Shown here: one piece after another, positions 15,671-24,665 of the stretch
Layout: each line of letters begins with the position of its first letter
How positions within the stretch are numbered: position 1 is the first letter of the stretch
Assembly (NCBI GenBank): GCA_964523895.1
Contig: CAZGBJ010000013.1
Location: 1-64,000, forward strand
Length of the DNA: 64,000 nucleotides
Reading direction: 5' to 3'
Source of the DNA: UBA7359 sp964523895
GTDB taxonomy: Bacteria; Pseudomonadota; Gammaproteobacteria; Eutrophobiales; Eutrophobiaceae
The notes under the pieces: model-generated
The model's database searches: none
What the model saw: the letters and a program-made list of their open reading frames with translations, nothing else
What the model was told of the DNA's origin: nothing
Program-made: the position numbers and the translations under genes

Positions 15671-17088
15671 GCCGTGCTCTCCCTGCCAAACAGGAATTTA
15701 AAGAACTCGACACCTTCTCGCAATCGACGTTTCATGATCTCCCAATCACGACACATTTCATAAAACAAAGCAGCCATTTTCCAGGGGCGGAAATAAAAAC
15801 GCTTATAAAAATTATCAACTGCTTCAAAAATTTCTTCGCTAGGTAAATGAGGATAATTTAAGACGGAATGTTGAACACCGTCATCGCCAACTAAATCTTC
15901 ATCGACTATCAACCAGCCATTTTCAGTTGCTTGTTTATACAATAATGTCCCCGGGTAGGCTGCTGGCAATGACACTTGAATCGTTTGTGGATTCAGTTCC
16001 TTGGCATAATTGATCGATTCTTCAATGGTTTCCTGGGTTTCACCTGGCAAACCGACAATGAATGTGCCGTGAATAAGTATGCCCAATTTGTGACAATCTT
16101 TTGTAAATTGACGAGCGATATCAGTACGGATGCCTTTCTTGATGTTTATCAGTATTTGTTGATTACCTGATTCATAACCTACTAATAATAAACGTAGACC
16201 ATTATCTTTCATGATTTTTAATGTTTCATAAGGAACATTGGCTTTGGCATTGCACGACCAGGTTATTCCTAATTTGCCGATTTCTTTTGCTAATGCTTCA
16301 ACATAAGGAATGTTATCGGTCAAGGTATCGTCATCAAAAAAGAATTCTTTAATTTCAGGGAAGTTATCACGAGCGTAAGTTAATTCTTCAATAACATTTT
16401 CAACTGATTTATGGCGATAGTTATGTCCTGATATCGTTTGTGGCCATAAACAAAATGAACAATGCGATTTACAACCACGACCGGTATAAAATGACATATA
16501 CGGATGCAGCATGTAACCGTTGTAATAATCTGTTGTAACCAGGTTTTCTTTATAAATCGGGGTTACCGGAGGCAGGCTGTCCATATCCTCTATTAAAGCA
16601 CGATCTTTGTTATGAATTGGTTGACCTTCTTTTTTATAAACAATACCGTCTACATCTTCTAAAGCCTTGCCTTCCGCTATTTCTTTAATGGTAAAATCAA
16701 ATTCGTTACCGGTAACAAAGTCAATGGCATCGGAAGCTGTGACTGTTTGATCCGGGTTAACCGCAACATGTGCGCCACAGAACCCTATAATTAAACTTGG
16801 GTTCTCTTTCTTATATGCTTCAGCAATCTTTACATCATTGGGAAATGATGGGGTGCTGGTATACATAACAAGAAACTCATAATCTTTTGCCAAAGGTAGA
16901 ATTTCTTCTAGCGATGTACCGCGAGCAGGCGCATCGATCAAACGACTACCTTCTACTAACGCAGCGAGTTGCGCTAACCAGGTTGGATACCAGAAAGACT
17001 TTACTTCACGGGTACATTGATAACGTGAACCTGCTGCACCATCAAAACCATTAAATGAAGGCGGGTTAAGGAATAATGTTTTTAACAT
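15667..17088 (-). CDS. hpnJ: hopanoid biosynthesis radical SAM protein HpnJ
   Basis: 473 aa. It has an N-terminal B12-binding-like domain (about 1–150), then a radical SAM domain with CxxxCxxC at Cys206, Cys210 and Cys213 that holds the 4Fe-4S cluster. HpnJ is known to convert bacteriohopanetetrol glucosamine to bacteriohopanetetrol cyclitol ether. It sits 19 nt downstream of hpnI, and its TGA overlaps the proposed CTG start of hpnK, so the three genes form one transcript. Length and gene order match the family, and the neighbours make a generic B12-radical SAM assignment less likely. Confidence 0.92.
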   Translation of the reverse strand: MLKTLFLNPPSFNGFDGAAGSRYQCTREVKSFWYPTWLAQLAALVEGSRLIDAPARGTSLEEILPLAKDYEFLVMYTSTPSFPNDVKIAEAYKKENPSLIIGFCGAHVAVNPDQTVTASDAIDFVTGNEFDFTIKEIAEGKALEDVDGIVYKKEGQPIHNKDRALIEDMDSLPPVTPIYKENLVTTDYYNGYMLHPYMSFYTGRGCKSHCSFCLWPQTISGHNYRHKSVENVIEELTYARDNFPEIKEFFFDDDTLTDNIPYVEALAKEIGKLGITWSCNAKANVPYETLKIMKDNGLRLLLVGYESGNQQILINIKKGIRTDIARQFTKDCHKLGILIHGTFIVGLPGETQETIEESINYAKELNPQTIQVSLPAAYPGTLLYKQATENGWLIVDEDLVGDDGVQHSVLNYPHLPSEEIFEAVDNFYKRFYFRPWKMAALFYEMCRDWEIMKRRLREGVEFFKFLFGRESTA

Positions 17089-17107
17089 TGCTTGCGAATA
17101 CTCCGGA

Positions 17108-18334
17108 TTAATAATCTTGATTTGTTGCCAGATCAGGAATGTCTTCTTCTTGTTCCTGATCCAGGCTGTATTGTTCTGTATGAATCAAACCTGCTTGATC
17201 GACATTGAATGAATTATTACGCCATTGAATTGAGTTGCCAGTAAAGCTGACCACTCTAATACAAAAAGAAAGGATATCTCGTAACGGGATTAACCAGATT
17301 GAGCCTGCACTTTTAGAGTCGGTAATTTTCTTTGTGCGAAGATGTAAAACTACGCGTGCCACTGACACAAAAAGAATTGGAGATAAAGCCCATAGTAAAT
17401 TGCTAGTGGATAAATAAATTGCCAAAGCAGTGATGCAGCTGATAACTAAAGTATCTGTCAGAAAAGTAAATGCGTAACCTAAAGGTTCTACTCGTCTCAG
17501 TGTTCTTGCCCAACGTAATTCATGTGTTATTAAATCTTTTATTGATGCTTCTTCAATAATATTTTCAACAATAAAATCCGAGAGATGAATTTTATAACCA
17601 AGTTCAGTGATTAACTTTCCAAGCATGTAATCATCAGCGAGGTAGTTTGATAAGGCTTTAAAACCGCCAGCTTCCTCCAGAAGATTCCGTCGAACTATCA
17701 TCGTTGCACCAAGACAGTATTTAATCGGTTGCAAGATTCTTGAAATTAAAACGGAAGGTAAAAACCATTCATTAATAAACATTGCATTTAAGGACGATGC
17801 AATCTTTCCTCTAGCTGAGCCGGAATAAAGACAAGTAACAGCTCCGATTGTTTCATCAGCAAAGGGAGACATCACATTTGAAAGATAATTATTTGGTACA
17901 CGCATATCACTATCAGCAATGAGTAAATAATCATACTTTGCGGTTGGAGTCATATTAATCAGATTTGAAACCTTATGATTAGCACCATGAAGTTGTGAAT
18001 TAACAATAAAACTGACATCAATATCTTTAAATTCTTTTATTATTTTTTCGATAATAGGAATAGCGGGATCATTACTATTATGTAGTCCAAAAATAATTTG
18101 ATAGTTAGGGTAATCTTGCTGACAAAAGCTACGAAGATTTTCTGCCATTTCAGGATCAAGACCATAAACAGGTTTCAAGATCGTGACGGCAGGATGAAAT
18201 TCAGTTGAAGTAGTTTTTTTGCGTTTCAGATTGAAAAGTTCGAGTGCAAATAGGGCAAAGACAAGATAGCCCGCCGAGCATAGACATATCAAAATGATAG
18301 AAATATTAAAAATGTTGAGGAACTCAATTTGCAT
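17108..18334 (-). CDS. hpnI: hopanoid biosynthesis glycosyltransferase HpnI
   Basis: 408 aa, family 2/21 glycosyltransferase resembling ceramide glucosyltransferases. One N-terminal membrane segment (about 9–32) precedes the catalytic domain, with the metal-binding DSD at 141–143 and an RW-containing acceptor motif (HELRWARTLR). Hydrophobic C-terminal segments follow. HpnI is known to add N-acetylglucosamine to bacteriohopanetetrol. It is the first gene of the hpnI–hpnJ–hpnK unit. The 198 nt between it and hpnL show no clear terminator. Confidence 0.92.
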   Translation of the reverse strand: MQIEFLNIFNISIILICLCSAGYLVFALFALELFNLKRKKTTSTEFHPAVTILKPVYGLDPEMAENLRSFCQQDYPNYQIIFGLHNSNDPAIPIIEKIIKEFKDIDVSFIVNSQLHGANHKVSNLINMTPTAKYDYLLIADSDMRVPNNYLSNVMSPFADETIGAVTCLYSGSARGKIASSLNAMFINEWFLPSVLISRILQPIKYCLGATMIVRRNLLEEAGGFKALSNYLADDYMLGKLITELGYKIHLSDFIVENIIEEASIKDLITHELRWARTLRRVEPLGYAFTFLTDTLVISCITALAIYLSTSNLLWALSPILFVSVARVVLHLRTKKITDSKSAGSIWLIPLRDILSFCIRVVSFTGNSIQWRNNSFNVDQAGLIHTEQYSLDQEQEEDIPDLATNQDY

Positions 18335-18532
18335 GGATTAACCGTAGTATTCTCAAAATTTCAAACGCTCTACAGAGCATTCAATAAATTCATTATTTAA
18401 CAATAACTTGGAAGTAGAAATTATAATTCTTTTAAGGGTGATAAAACAAGAAAAATTAAAATCTATTCTCTGCCAGTTTCACCGCGCAGCATATTGATTT
18501 TGGTGCCTTAAAGCAAATTTTTGATACAACCG

Positions 18533-19534
18533 TTATGAGGCATCTTTCGAGGGTGTTTTTCCGGGTTTATTGAGCAGATATTTGGCTTCAATATGATGCC
18601 AGTACAATAGACCCGGAAGATCGACTATCAGCTCTCGAACCCGGGTGGCTAATGATATTGCCAGTGATAATTCAGGACTTAGCCCAATAAAAGCGCCGAG
18701 CATCAAATAACCGCCTTCCTGTATACCGTAGCCATTGGGAATAATGAAGGCAATATCGGTCATAATTGAGGTCAGGCTTTTTAGCATCAAAGCTTCAATT
18801 AAGCCGATAGGATGCCCCAATAGGTAGCAGGCAAGCCAAACTTCAGAGGTTTGCCAAATAAGACCAATGGTTCGCCACAAAATAGAGGCCAGAAATCGCT
18901 TTTTATTGCTATAAATTTCTTTTACCAGTAAATCTACCTCATCGGCATTATTAGTGACTTTCCCCCAACCGTCTGAGGTATGGAATTTGCCGATAAAACG
19001 GGTGATAAAGCCAAATAACCCCGCCCGCTGGATAATGACAAAACCGCCTATGCCGAGTCCGAGTAGAAAGGTTCCCAGCATAATTAGTTTGGCTAATTCG
19101 TTATCTACCGCAAGATAGACCAGTAAAGCCGTACCAATTATCGCCCATGGAACCAGAGCGAGAGCTTGTACGGTTTTATCGACCAGAACAGAAGCACTGG
19201 CATCGACGCCACCTCTGCCCCAAAGCATCAATAATCGGGCTTTGGCTATTTCTCCGCCTATAGATGCAACTGGCAGTAAGGTATTAATCGCTCTCCCCAT
19301 CCACAAAGCCAATGATAATTCCTTGAAAGGAGGAATACGTTTAATAGGGAAGAGATAATGCCAGGAGATGACGGCTGCAAACAGACTGGGTAACCAGACT
19401 ATCGGTAATAGTAGTAATGAAAAACCGGACTCGAGTAATAGTTTGAGTATTTCGTCTATTCCTTGCCAGACAATGAGCAAGGCTAATATTAAAAGCCCGG
19501 CTAGCAAGCCAATGTAAGAAACGATTCGAATCAT
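18533..19534 (-). CDS. hpnL: hopanoid-associated membrane protein HpnL (LPG-synthase TM-like)
   Basis: 333 aa with about eight predicted membrane segments and the conserved GIQEGGYLMLGAFIGLSPELSL region of the lysylphosphatidylglycerol synthase transmembrane superfamily. HpnL proteins occur with hopanoid genes and are thought to help move or place hopanoids, but no reaction is proven. It is transcribed in the same direction as hpnI, 198 nt upstream, and diverges from the second CDP-alcohol phosphatidyltransferase at 19656. Confidence 0.85.
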   Translation of the reverse strand: MIRIVSYIGLLAGLLILALLIVWQGIDEILKLLLESGFSLLLLPIVWLPSLFAAVISWHYLFPIKRIPPFKELSLALWMGRAINTLLPVASIGGEIAKARLLMLWGRGGVDASASVLVDKTVQALALVPWAIIGTALLVYLAVDNELAKLIMLGTFLLGLGIGGFVIIQRAGLFGFITRFIGKFHTSDGWGKVTNNADEVDLLVKEIYSNKKRFLASILWRTIGLIWQTSEVWLACYLLGHPIGLIEALMLKSLTSIMTDIAFIIPNGYGIQEGGYLMLGAFIGLSPELSLAISLATRVRELIVDLPGLLYWHHIEAKYLLNKPGKTPSKDAS

Positions 19535-19655
19535 GTTGTTTAAACTTATTTAAAGAAAGGCGTGTTAATAATGGGTTTTAATTTTTCGGGTGCTCATTAG
19601 AATAGCAAGCGAATTTAGATCATACTAGGCAAATAACAAACTCAACATTATTTAT

Positions 19656-20339
19656 ATGACCTCTGAACAAAGTACAGCGCCGACACAAATATTTCCTTTA
19701 GTGCGCCATTTATCTTATCGATTAACCCCTGTGTTATTGAAAACATCAATTACGCCAAATCAAATAACAGCTGTATCACTTTTGTTTGGTTTACTGTGTG
19801 CTGTTTGTTTTGTTACGGGAAATTATATTGCAGGTATTATCGGAGGTTTATTACTGACGGCAAGTTACACTTTTGATAATTGCGATGGTGAAGTTGCGCG
19901 CACTAAAAATCTGTCATCTGAATTTGGAGCAAAATTTGATGACATGGCTGACTGGATGGTCGATGCCAGTTTCTTTGCTGCGTTAGGTTATGGAACAAGT
20001 CAGGTTATGAACCAACCGTTCTGGTTCTGGTTAGGTTGTGCCGCAGCAGCAGGCGCGTTTATCGATTACGTTGTTGATTTATTTTATCACGCTAGAAATG
20101 AACAAAAAGAAGATTCAAAATCAAGAGAAGAAGTTGCAACCGAGCCGAAGCGACCAGAGGAATTGCTGGATTGGATAATTTATATTTTTCATAAATTAAG
20201 CCGTGCTGACTTTTGTATTATTGTTTTAATACTCGCATTGTTTAATGTGACATGGGTATTATTGCCGTTTGCCGCTATCGGTGCACAAGTCTATTGGATT
20301 ACGGATCTATTTGAACGAGCTAGAGGCTATCATACTTAA
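19656..20339 (+). CDS. CDP-alcohol phosphatidyltransferase family membrane protein (second copy)
   Basis: 227 aa, several membrane segments. The catalytic signature reads DNCDGEVAR…FGAKFDDMADWMVD (about residues 74–102), again matching D-x2-DG-x2-AR-x8-G-x3-D-x3-D. A charged loop rich in Lys and Glu (about 145–170) separates the last helices. It is divergent from hpnL and ends 5 nt before the tRNA-Pro gene on the other strand. It is only distantly similar to the 14198 gene, so it is a paralogue and not a recent duplicate. The substrate is unknown; a role with the hopanoid cluster is inferred from position. No clear ribosome binding site precedes ATG 19656. Confidence 0.82.
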   Translation: MTSEQSTAPTQIFPLVRHLSYRLTPVLLKTSITPNQITAVSLLFGLLCAVCFVTGNYIAGIIGGLLLTASYTFDNCDGEVARTKNLSSEFGAKFDDMADWMVDASFFAALGYGTSQVMNQPFWFWLGCAAAAGAFIDYVVDLFYHARNEQKEDSKSREEVATEPKRPEELLDWIIYIFHKLSRADFCIIVLILALFNVTWVLLPFAAIGAQVYWITDLFERARGYHT

Positions 20340-20344
20340 GCTAT

Positions 20345-20421
20345 TGGTCGGGGTGAGAGGATTCGAACCTCCGGCTTCCACGTCCCGAACGTGGCACTCT
20401 ACCAGGCTGAGCTACACCCCG
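20345..20421 (-). tRNA. tRNA-Pro (anticodon CGG)
   Basis: On the minus strand, a CGGGGTG acceptor stem pairs with CACCCCG. The anticodon stem CCACG/CGTGG encloses loop TTCGGGA (anticodon CGG), the T loop is GGTTCGAATCC, and CCA is encoded. 77 nt in total. Confidence 0.97.
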
Positions 20422-20433
20422 CGCCGTGATTTA

Positions 20434-21402
20434 TTAGTAATTTCTTTCTACTGAAAATCTTGCTAACGCATAGAGTGCGTCCAGATATTCGGATGTTGGT
20501 AATCCATTTAAAGCATCTATCGCTAGCTTGGCTTCTTCTTCGGCAATCTTTGCTGTATAGGCAATACCGCCGGTTGAGCTTATTGCACTTTTGATTTGTG
20601 CTATATGCTCAAGACCGCCGTGCTCAATTGCATCACGAATAATTTTTGCTTCTTCTTCATTTCCGTTCCACATGGCATAGAGTAAGGGTAGTGTCGGTTT
20701 ACCTTCAGCCAGATCATCTCCAATATTTTTCCCGAGTTCGTCTGCTGATGAACTGTAATCAAGCACATCATCAATTAATTGGAACGCTGTGCCCAGATGT
20801 CGCCCATAAGTCGCCATAGCTCTTACTTCTTCTTCTGAGCGATCTGAAATAACAGCGCCCAGTTGTGCCGCAGCTTCAAACAGTTTTGCTGTTTTATGAC
20901 GAATCACTTTCAGGTAATTTTCCTGACTGGTATCGGGATCCTGACGGTTGATTAATTGTTGCACTTCACCTTCAGCAATAGTGTTGGTTGCTTCGGAAAG
21001 AATATGCATGACGCGCATAGAATCAGCATTCACCATCATCTGGAAGGCACGGGAATAGACAAAATCACCTACCAAAACACTGGCTTCATTTCCCCAGCGT
21101 TGATTCGCTGTTTCGTGACCACGTCTTAATAATGAAGCATCAACAACGTCATCATGTAAGAGGGTTGCAGTATGGATAAATTCGATAATGGCGGCTAAAT
21201 TGATATTTTGATCACCCTCGTAGGAGAAAACTCGAGAGCTTAATAATAGAACGACAGGTCGAAGACGTTTGCCGCCACTATTTATAATATAATGTCCAAG
21301 TTGGTCGATTAGCCCCACTTCTGAATACAGACTTTTTTCAATTAGGCTGTTTACGTCAGCCATATCTGCTGCAATTAGCTGGCGAATACGGTCAATATCC
21401 AT
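20434..21402 (-). CDS. ispB: octaprenyl/polyprenyl diphosphate synthase
   Basis: 322 aa from the chosen start. The enzyme elongates farnesyl diphosphate with isopentenyl diphosphate to make the ubiquinone side chain. Both aspartate-rich motifs are present: LLHDDVVD (Asp84, 85, 88) and LIDDVLD (about residue 210), with GGKRLRP near residue 43. An in-frame ATG exists 75 nt further out (21477), but family members begin near MDIDRIRQLI, so ATG 21402 is preferred; an AGAG lies just upstream. It diverges from rplU, the usual gammaproteobacterial arrangement. Confidence 0.93.
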   Translation of the reverse strand: MDIDRIRQLIAADMADVNSLIEKSLYSEVGLIDQLGHYIINSGGKRLRPVVLLLSSRVFSYEGDQNINLAAIIEFIHTATLLHDDVVDASLLRRGHETANQRWGNEASVLVGDFVYSRAFQMMVNADSMRVMHILSEATNTIAEGEVQQLINRQDPDTSQENYLKVIRHKTAKLFEAAAQLGAVISDRSEEEVRAMATYGRHLGTAFQLIDDVLDYSSSADELGKNIGDDLAEGKPTLPLLYAMWNGNEEEAKIIRDAIEHGGLEHIAQIKSAISSTGGIAYTAKIAEEEAKLAIDALNGLPTSEYLDALYALARFSVERNY

Positions 21403-21533
21403 AATCTCTGTTTTTTTCGCTATTGCGTCAGTTTGGTTCACGTCATTTTTAGTGTATAAGTTACTGATCGGGAGCAAAATACTGTCCGAACAGGGTTAAT
21501 TCAAGCTTATTTTCCAAATATATCATTCTTACC

Positions 21534-21562
21534 TTGTCACCACCTGCCGAATTTCTTAGAAT
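21534..21562 (+). promoter_or_regulatory. sigma-70 promoter for rplU–rpmA
   Basis: TTGTCA (21534–21539), a 17-nt spacer and TAGAAT (21557–21562), about 50 nt before the rplU ATG. Expected start about 21569. Confidence 0.65.
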
Positions 21563-21611
21563 CGCCCCCTTTGTTGAAAGTGCACAATCGTGCAGGCTAT
21601 GGAGAATCAAG

Positions 21612-21929
21612 ATGTACGCGGTAATTAAGTCCGGTGGCAAGCAGTATAAGGTAGAAAAGGGCGATAAGCTCAAAGTAGAGAAGCTCGATACAGAAGCGGG
21701 TAAGAAAGTGAAGATTTCTGACGTATTGATGCTAGTTGATGGTGATAATGTCACGGTTGGTACGCCTCTTGTTAAAGGTGCAAAAGTAACTGCTACAGTC
21801 GAAAGTCATGGTCGCGGTCCAAAGGTGAAAATTATTAAATTTCGCCGTCGTAAGCACCATCGTAAGCAGATGGGGCATCGTCAGGCCTATACCGAACTCT
21901 CTATAACTGATATCTCAGCAGCAAAATAA
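21612..21929 (+). CDS. rplU: 50S ribosomal protein L21
   Basis: 105 aa, family-typical length. It begins MYAVIKSGGKQYKV and contains the conserved KIIKFRRRKHHRKQMGHRQ region that contacts 23S rRNA. ATG 21612 follows GGAG at a 7-nt spacing, so this start is preferred over upstream in-frame codons. It is co-transcribed with rpmA, 16 nt downstream. Confidence 0.98.
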   Translation: MYAVIKSGGKQYKVEKGDKLKVEKLDTEAGKKVKISDVLMLVDGDNVTVGTPLVKGAKVTATVESHGRGPKVKIIKFRRRKHHRKQMGHRQAYTELSITDISAAK

Positions 21930-21945
21930 GAATTGGAGTAAAGCA

Positions 21946-22203
21946 ATGGCTCATAAGAAAGCAGGTGGTAGTACTAGAAATGGACGCGATTCACAATCGA
22001 AGCGTCTTGGTGTAAAAAAATTCGGTGGAGAGCAGGTTCTAGCCGGTAATATTATCCTCCGTCAGCGCGGCACTAAATACCATGCAGGACTGAATGTTGG
22101 ATTGGGACATGATCACACGATTTTTGCTACGTCAGAAGGGAAAGTTGAATTTAACCAACGAGGCCCGAAAAACAGAACATTTGTAGACGTAGTAGCGGGA
22201 TAA
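21946..22203 (+). CDS. rpmA: 50S ribosomal protein L27
   Basis: 85 aa. The N terminus MAHKKAGGSTRNGRDS is the flexible tail that reaches the peptidyl-transferase centre; the rest matches the family (QRGTKYHAGLNVG). TTGGAG precedes ATG. An intrinsic terminator follows directly, so rplU–rpmA is a closed two-gene operon and obgE needs its own promoter. Confidence 0.98.
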   Translation: MAHKKAGGSTRNGRDSQSKRLGVKKFGGEQVLAGNIILRQRGTKYHAGLNVGLGHDHTIFATSEGKVEFNQRGPKNRTFVDVVAG

Positions 22204-22224
22204 GCTGAATTCAGATTTATCATA

Positions 22225-22249
22225 AAAACCCCGCCACTGGCGGGGTTTT
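22225..22249 (+). terminator. rho-independent terminator after rpmA
   Basis: Perfect 11-bp stem AAAACCCCGCC / GGCGGGGTTTT with loop ACT, ending in a T run. Confidence 0.93.
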
Positions 22250-22259
22250 GTCGTTTTAA

Positions 22260-22426
22260 GCCACAGAGGACACAGAGATCACAGAGTTAAAAGCCTGAAT
22301 CTACTAATTGTGTTTTCATAAATTTTGAGTGTTATGTGTTTTTTTGTCGCGAAACTAAACAAGTCCTATAAACTCTGCTTTTGATTAATTATGTTAACTC
22401 TCTGTGTACTCAGTGACCTCTGTGGC
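22260..22426. mobile_element. MITE-like element with CCACAGAGG terminal inverted repeats
   Basis: A 167-bp non-coding segment is bounded by imperfect inverted repeats, 22260–22290 and 22394–22426, both with the outer end GCCACAGAGG and inner end GTTAA. The inside is AT-rich and has no ORF. CCACAGAGGACACAGAG-type repeats are scattered in many bacterial genomes. The right end lies 8 nt before the obgE ATG, so the element forms the obgE leader. Confidence 0.65.
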
Positions 22427-22434
22427 AAAAAAAT

Positions 22435-23442
22435 ATGAAGTTTGTTGATGAAGCGACGATCCGTGTTGAGGCCGGTAAAGGCGGTGATGGCTGCCTTAGT
22501 TTCCGTCGGGAAAAAAATCTGCCAAAAGGTGGACCTGATGGTGGCGATGGTGGTGATGGCGGTAGTGTCTTTTTAGAAGTTAATGAAGGCTTAAATACGC
22601 TAGTCGATTTTCGTCATGCGCGTTTGTATCGTGCTAAAAACGGCACGCCGGGTATGGGCAGTGACCGTATTGGTAAAAAATCAGATGATTTAATTATTAA
22701 AGTACCCTTAGGCACGCTGGTTTATGATGATGACACCGATGAATTGATTGGTGATTTGGTCAATGACGGTGAACAGTTACTGGTTGCTCAAGGTGGATTT
22801 CATGGATTAGGTAATGCGAGGTTTAAAAGCAGTGTTAATCGTTCGCCACGAAAAACAACGAAGGGAACACCGGGAGAAGATCGAAACCTGAGATTAGAAC
22901 TTCAAGTCCTGGCAGACGTCGGTTTACTAGGCATACCGAGTGCCGGTAAATCGAGTTTTATCCGGGCAGTTTCAGCAGCAACACCAAAGGTGGCTGATTA
23001 TCCTTTTACGACGCTCTATCCGAATCTGGGCGTAGTAAGAATAGATACGGAAAAAAGTTTTGTTATTGCGGACATACCGGGTCTGATTGAAGGCGCTGCT
23101 GATGGTGCGGGTTTGGGTATCGAGTTTCTGAAACACCTAAGCCGTACGAATTTATTATTGCATATTGTCGATGCGGGCCAGGATGCGGAAGATGTTATAA
23201 AAGATATCAGAACCATTGAAGCAGAGTTGATAAAATATGATAAAAAGTTGTCCGAAAAAGAGCGTTGGTTGGTTTTAAATAAATCGGATGTATTGCTGCC
23301 TGAGTTAATGGATGAATTAAAGCTTGAGCTAGAAAAAATGCTGGATAATGATATTAAAATATTTGTCATATCTGCCGTAACCAGAGCAGGTTGTCAGGAG
23401 TTGAGTTATGCAATGTATGATTGGATAAACTCAGAAACCTAA
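22435..23442 (+). CDS. obgE: Obg-family GTPase ObgE/CgtA
   Basis: 335 aa. The glycine-rich Obg fold covers about 1–158 (GGDGGDGGSVFLEV). The GTPase domain shows G1 GIPSAGKSS, switch YPFTTLYPNLG, G3 DIPGLIEGA and G4 NKSD. It is a ribosome-associated essential GTPase acting in late 50S assembly. It lacks the extended acidic C terminus of the E. coli form. No Shine–Dalgarno is visible before ATG 22435, because the CCACAGAGG element ends 8 nt upstream. A 33-nt gap separates it from proB. Confidence 0.97.
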   Translation: MKFVDEATIRVEAGKGGDGCLSFRREKNLPKGGPDGGDGGDGGSVFLEVNEGLNTLVDFRHARLYRAKNGTPGMGSDRIGKKSDDLIIKVPLGTLVYDDDTDELIGDLVNDGEQLLVAQGGFHGLGNARFKSSVNRSPRKTTKGTPGEDRNLRLELQVLADVGLLGIPSAGKSSFIRAVSAATPKVADYPFTTLYPNLGVVRIDTEKSFVIADIPGLIEGAADGAGLGIEFLKHLSRTNLLLHIVDAGQDAEDVIKDIRTIEAELIKYDKKLSEKERWLVLNKSDVLLPELMDELKLELEKMLDNDIKIFVISAVTRAGCQELSYAMYDWINSET

Positions 23443-23475
23443 ATTAAACCAGGAAAAAGTAAGCCAGGAAATACA

Positions 23476-24600
23476 GTGACGGAAGAACGAAAAAAAATAA
23501 AAGCATCGCGCCGTTGGGTTATCAAATTAGGTAGTGCCTTGCTCACAGATAATGGCTGTGGCCTTAAGCACGACTTGCTTGATAACTGGGTTAGTCAGAT
23601 AGCCGAGCTTGATAAACGCGGCGTTGAGATTGTTATTGTGTCATCAGGCGCGGTTGCCGAAGGTGTTAGTCGACTTGGTTGGAAATCCAGACCTAATGTT
23701 GTTCATGAATTACAAGCGGCAGCGGCAGTAGGGCAGATGGGATTAATACAGGCATATGAAGTATGTTTTCAAAAATATGATAAACGTACGGCACAAGTTT
23801 TATTAACACATGATGATATTTCGAACCGTGCTCGTTATCTTAATGCGCGTACTAGTTTGAATACCTTGCTTAAGCTGAGTGTTATTCCTATTGTTAATGA
23901 AAACGATACCGTTGCCACGGATGAAATTCGTTTTGGTGATAATGATACTCTGGCAGGTTTAGTTGCTAATCTTATTGATGCTGAATTACTGGTTTTATTA
24001 ACCGACCAAAAGGGACTTTATACTGCTGATCCTCGTGTAGATGATTCTGCTAAATTGGTTAAACAATCTGAGGCTTGTGATAAATCATTAGAGAGTTATG
24101 CAGGTGAGGGTGGCAGTCTTGGTCGTGGAGGAATGCGAACCAAATTAAAAGCCGCTGTGATCGCAGTGAAATCAGGCACGCAAACAGTGATCGCTTCAGG
24201 CAATGATAAATCAGTACTGTTAAAAATTGCTGATGGTGAGTCAGTGGGTACTTTATTAACGACGACAGAAGAGACGGTACAAGCTCGAAAACAGTGGTTA
24301 GCAAATCAGGCTTATCTTCAAGGAACGGTGACACTTGATGAAGGCGCAGTAACTGCATTAAAGAAAAATGGAAAGAGTTTACTACCTGTTGGAATTAAAT
24401 CGGTTAGCGGAGAGTTTAAACGGGGCGAAATTATTTCATGTGTTGATCAATCGGGTAATGAAGTTGCTCGTGGTTTAACAAATTATGATTCAGTGCAGAG
24501 TAAATTAATTATTGGTAAATCCAGTAAGGAAATACAGTCGTTATTGGAATTTGTTGAAGATGAGGAATTGATACATCGGGATAATCTAATCTTAATTTAA
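23476..24600 (+). CDS. proB: glutamate 5-kinase with PUA domain
   Basis: 374 aa. Catalyses ATP-dependent phosphorylation of glutamate, the first step of proline synthesis. The amino-acid-kinase domain (about 10–255) has KLGSALLTD, VSSGAV, NENDTV and GRGGMRTKLKAA motifs; a PUA domain follows (about 275–355). The start is GTG 23476, with AGGAA five nt upstream. It follows obgE closely, as in many gammaproteobacteria, and ends at a bidirectional terminator. Confidence 0.96.
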   Translation: MTEERKKIKASRRWVIKLGSALLTDNGCGLKHDLLDNWVSQIAELDKRGVEIVIVSSGAVAEGVSRLGWKSRPNVVHELQAAAAVGQMGLIQAYEVCFQKYDKRTAQVLLTHDDISNRARYLNARTSLNTLLKLSVIPIVNENDTVATDEIRFGDNDTLAGLVANLIDAELLVLLTDQKGLYTADPRVDDSAKLVKQSEACDKSLESYAGEGGSLGRGGMRTKLKAAVIAVKSGTQTVIASGNDKSVLLKIADGESVGTLLTTTEETVQARKQWLANQAYLQGTVTLDEGAVTALKKNGKSLLPVGIKSVSGEFKRGEIISCVDQSGNEVARGLTNYDSVQSKLIIGKSSKEIQSLLEFVEDEELIHRDNLILI

Positions 24601-24617
24601 TAGCCTTCTAAAAACAC

Positions 24618-24642
24618 AAAAACCGACGCTAGGTCGGTTTTT
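24618..24642. terminator. bidirectional terminator between proB and rpsT
   Basis: Stem AAAAACCGAC / GTCGGTTTTT with a 5-nt loop; A and T runs on both sides serve the convergent genes proB and rpsT. Confidence 0.9.
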
Positions 24643-24665
24643 ATACTTTCTAAGTAGAGCTTTTA

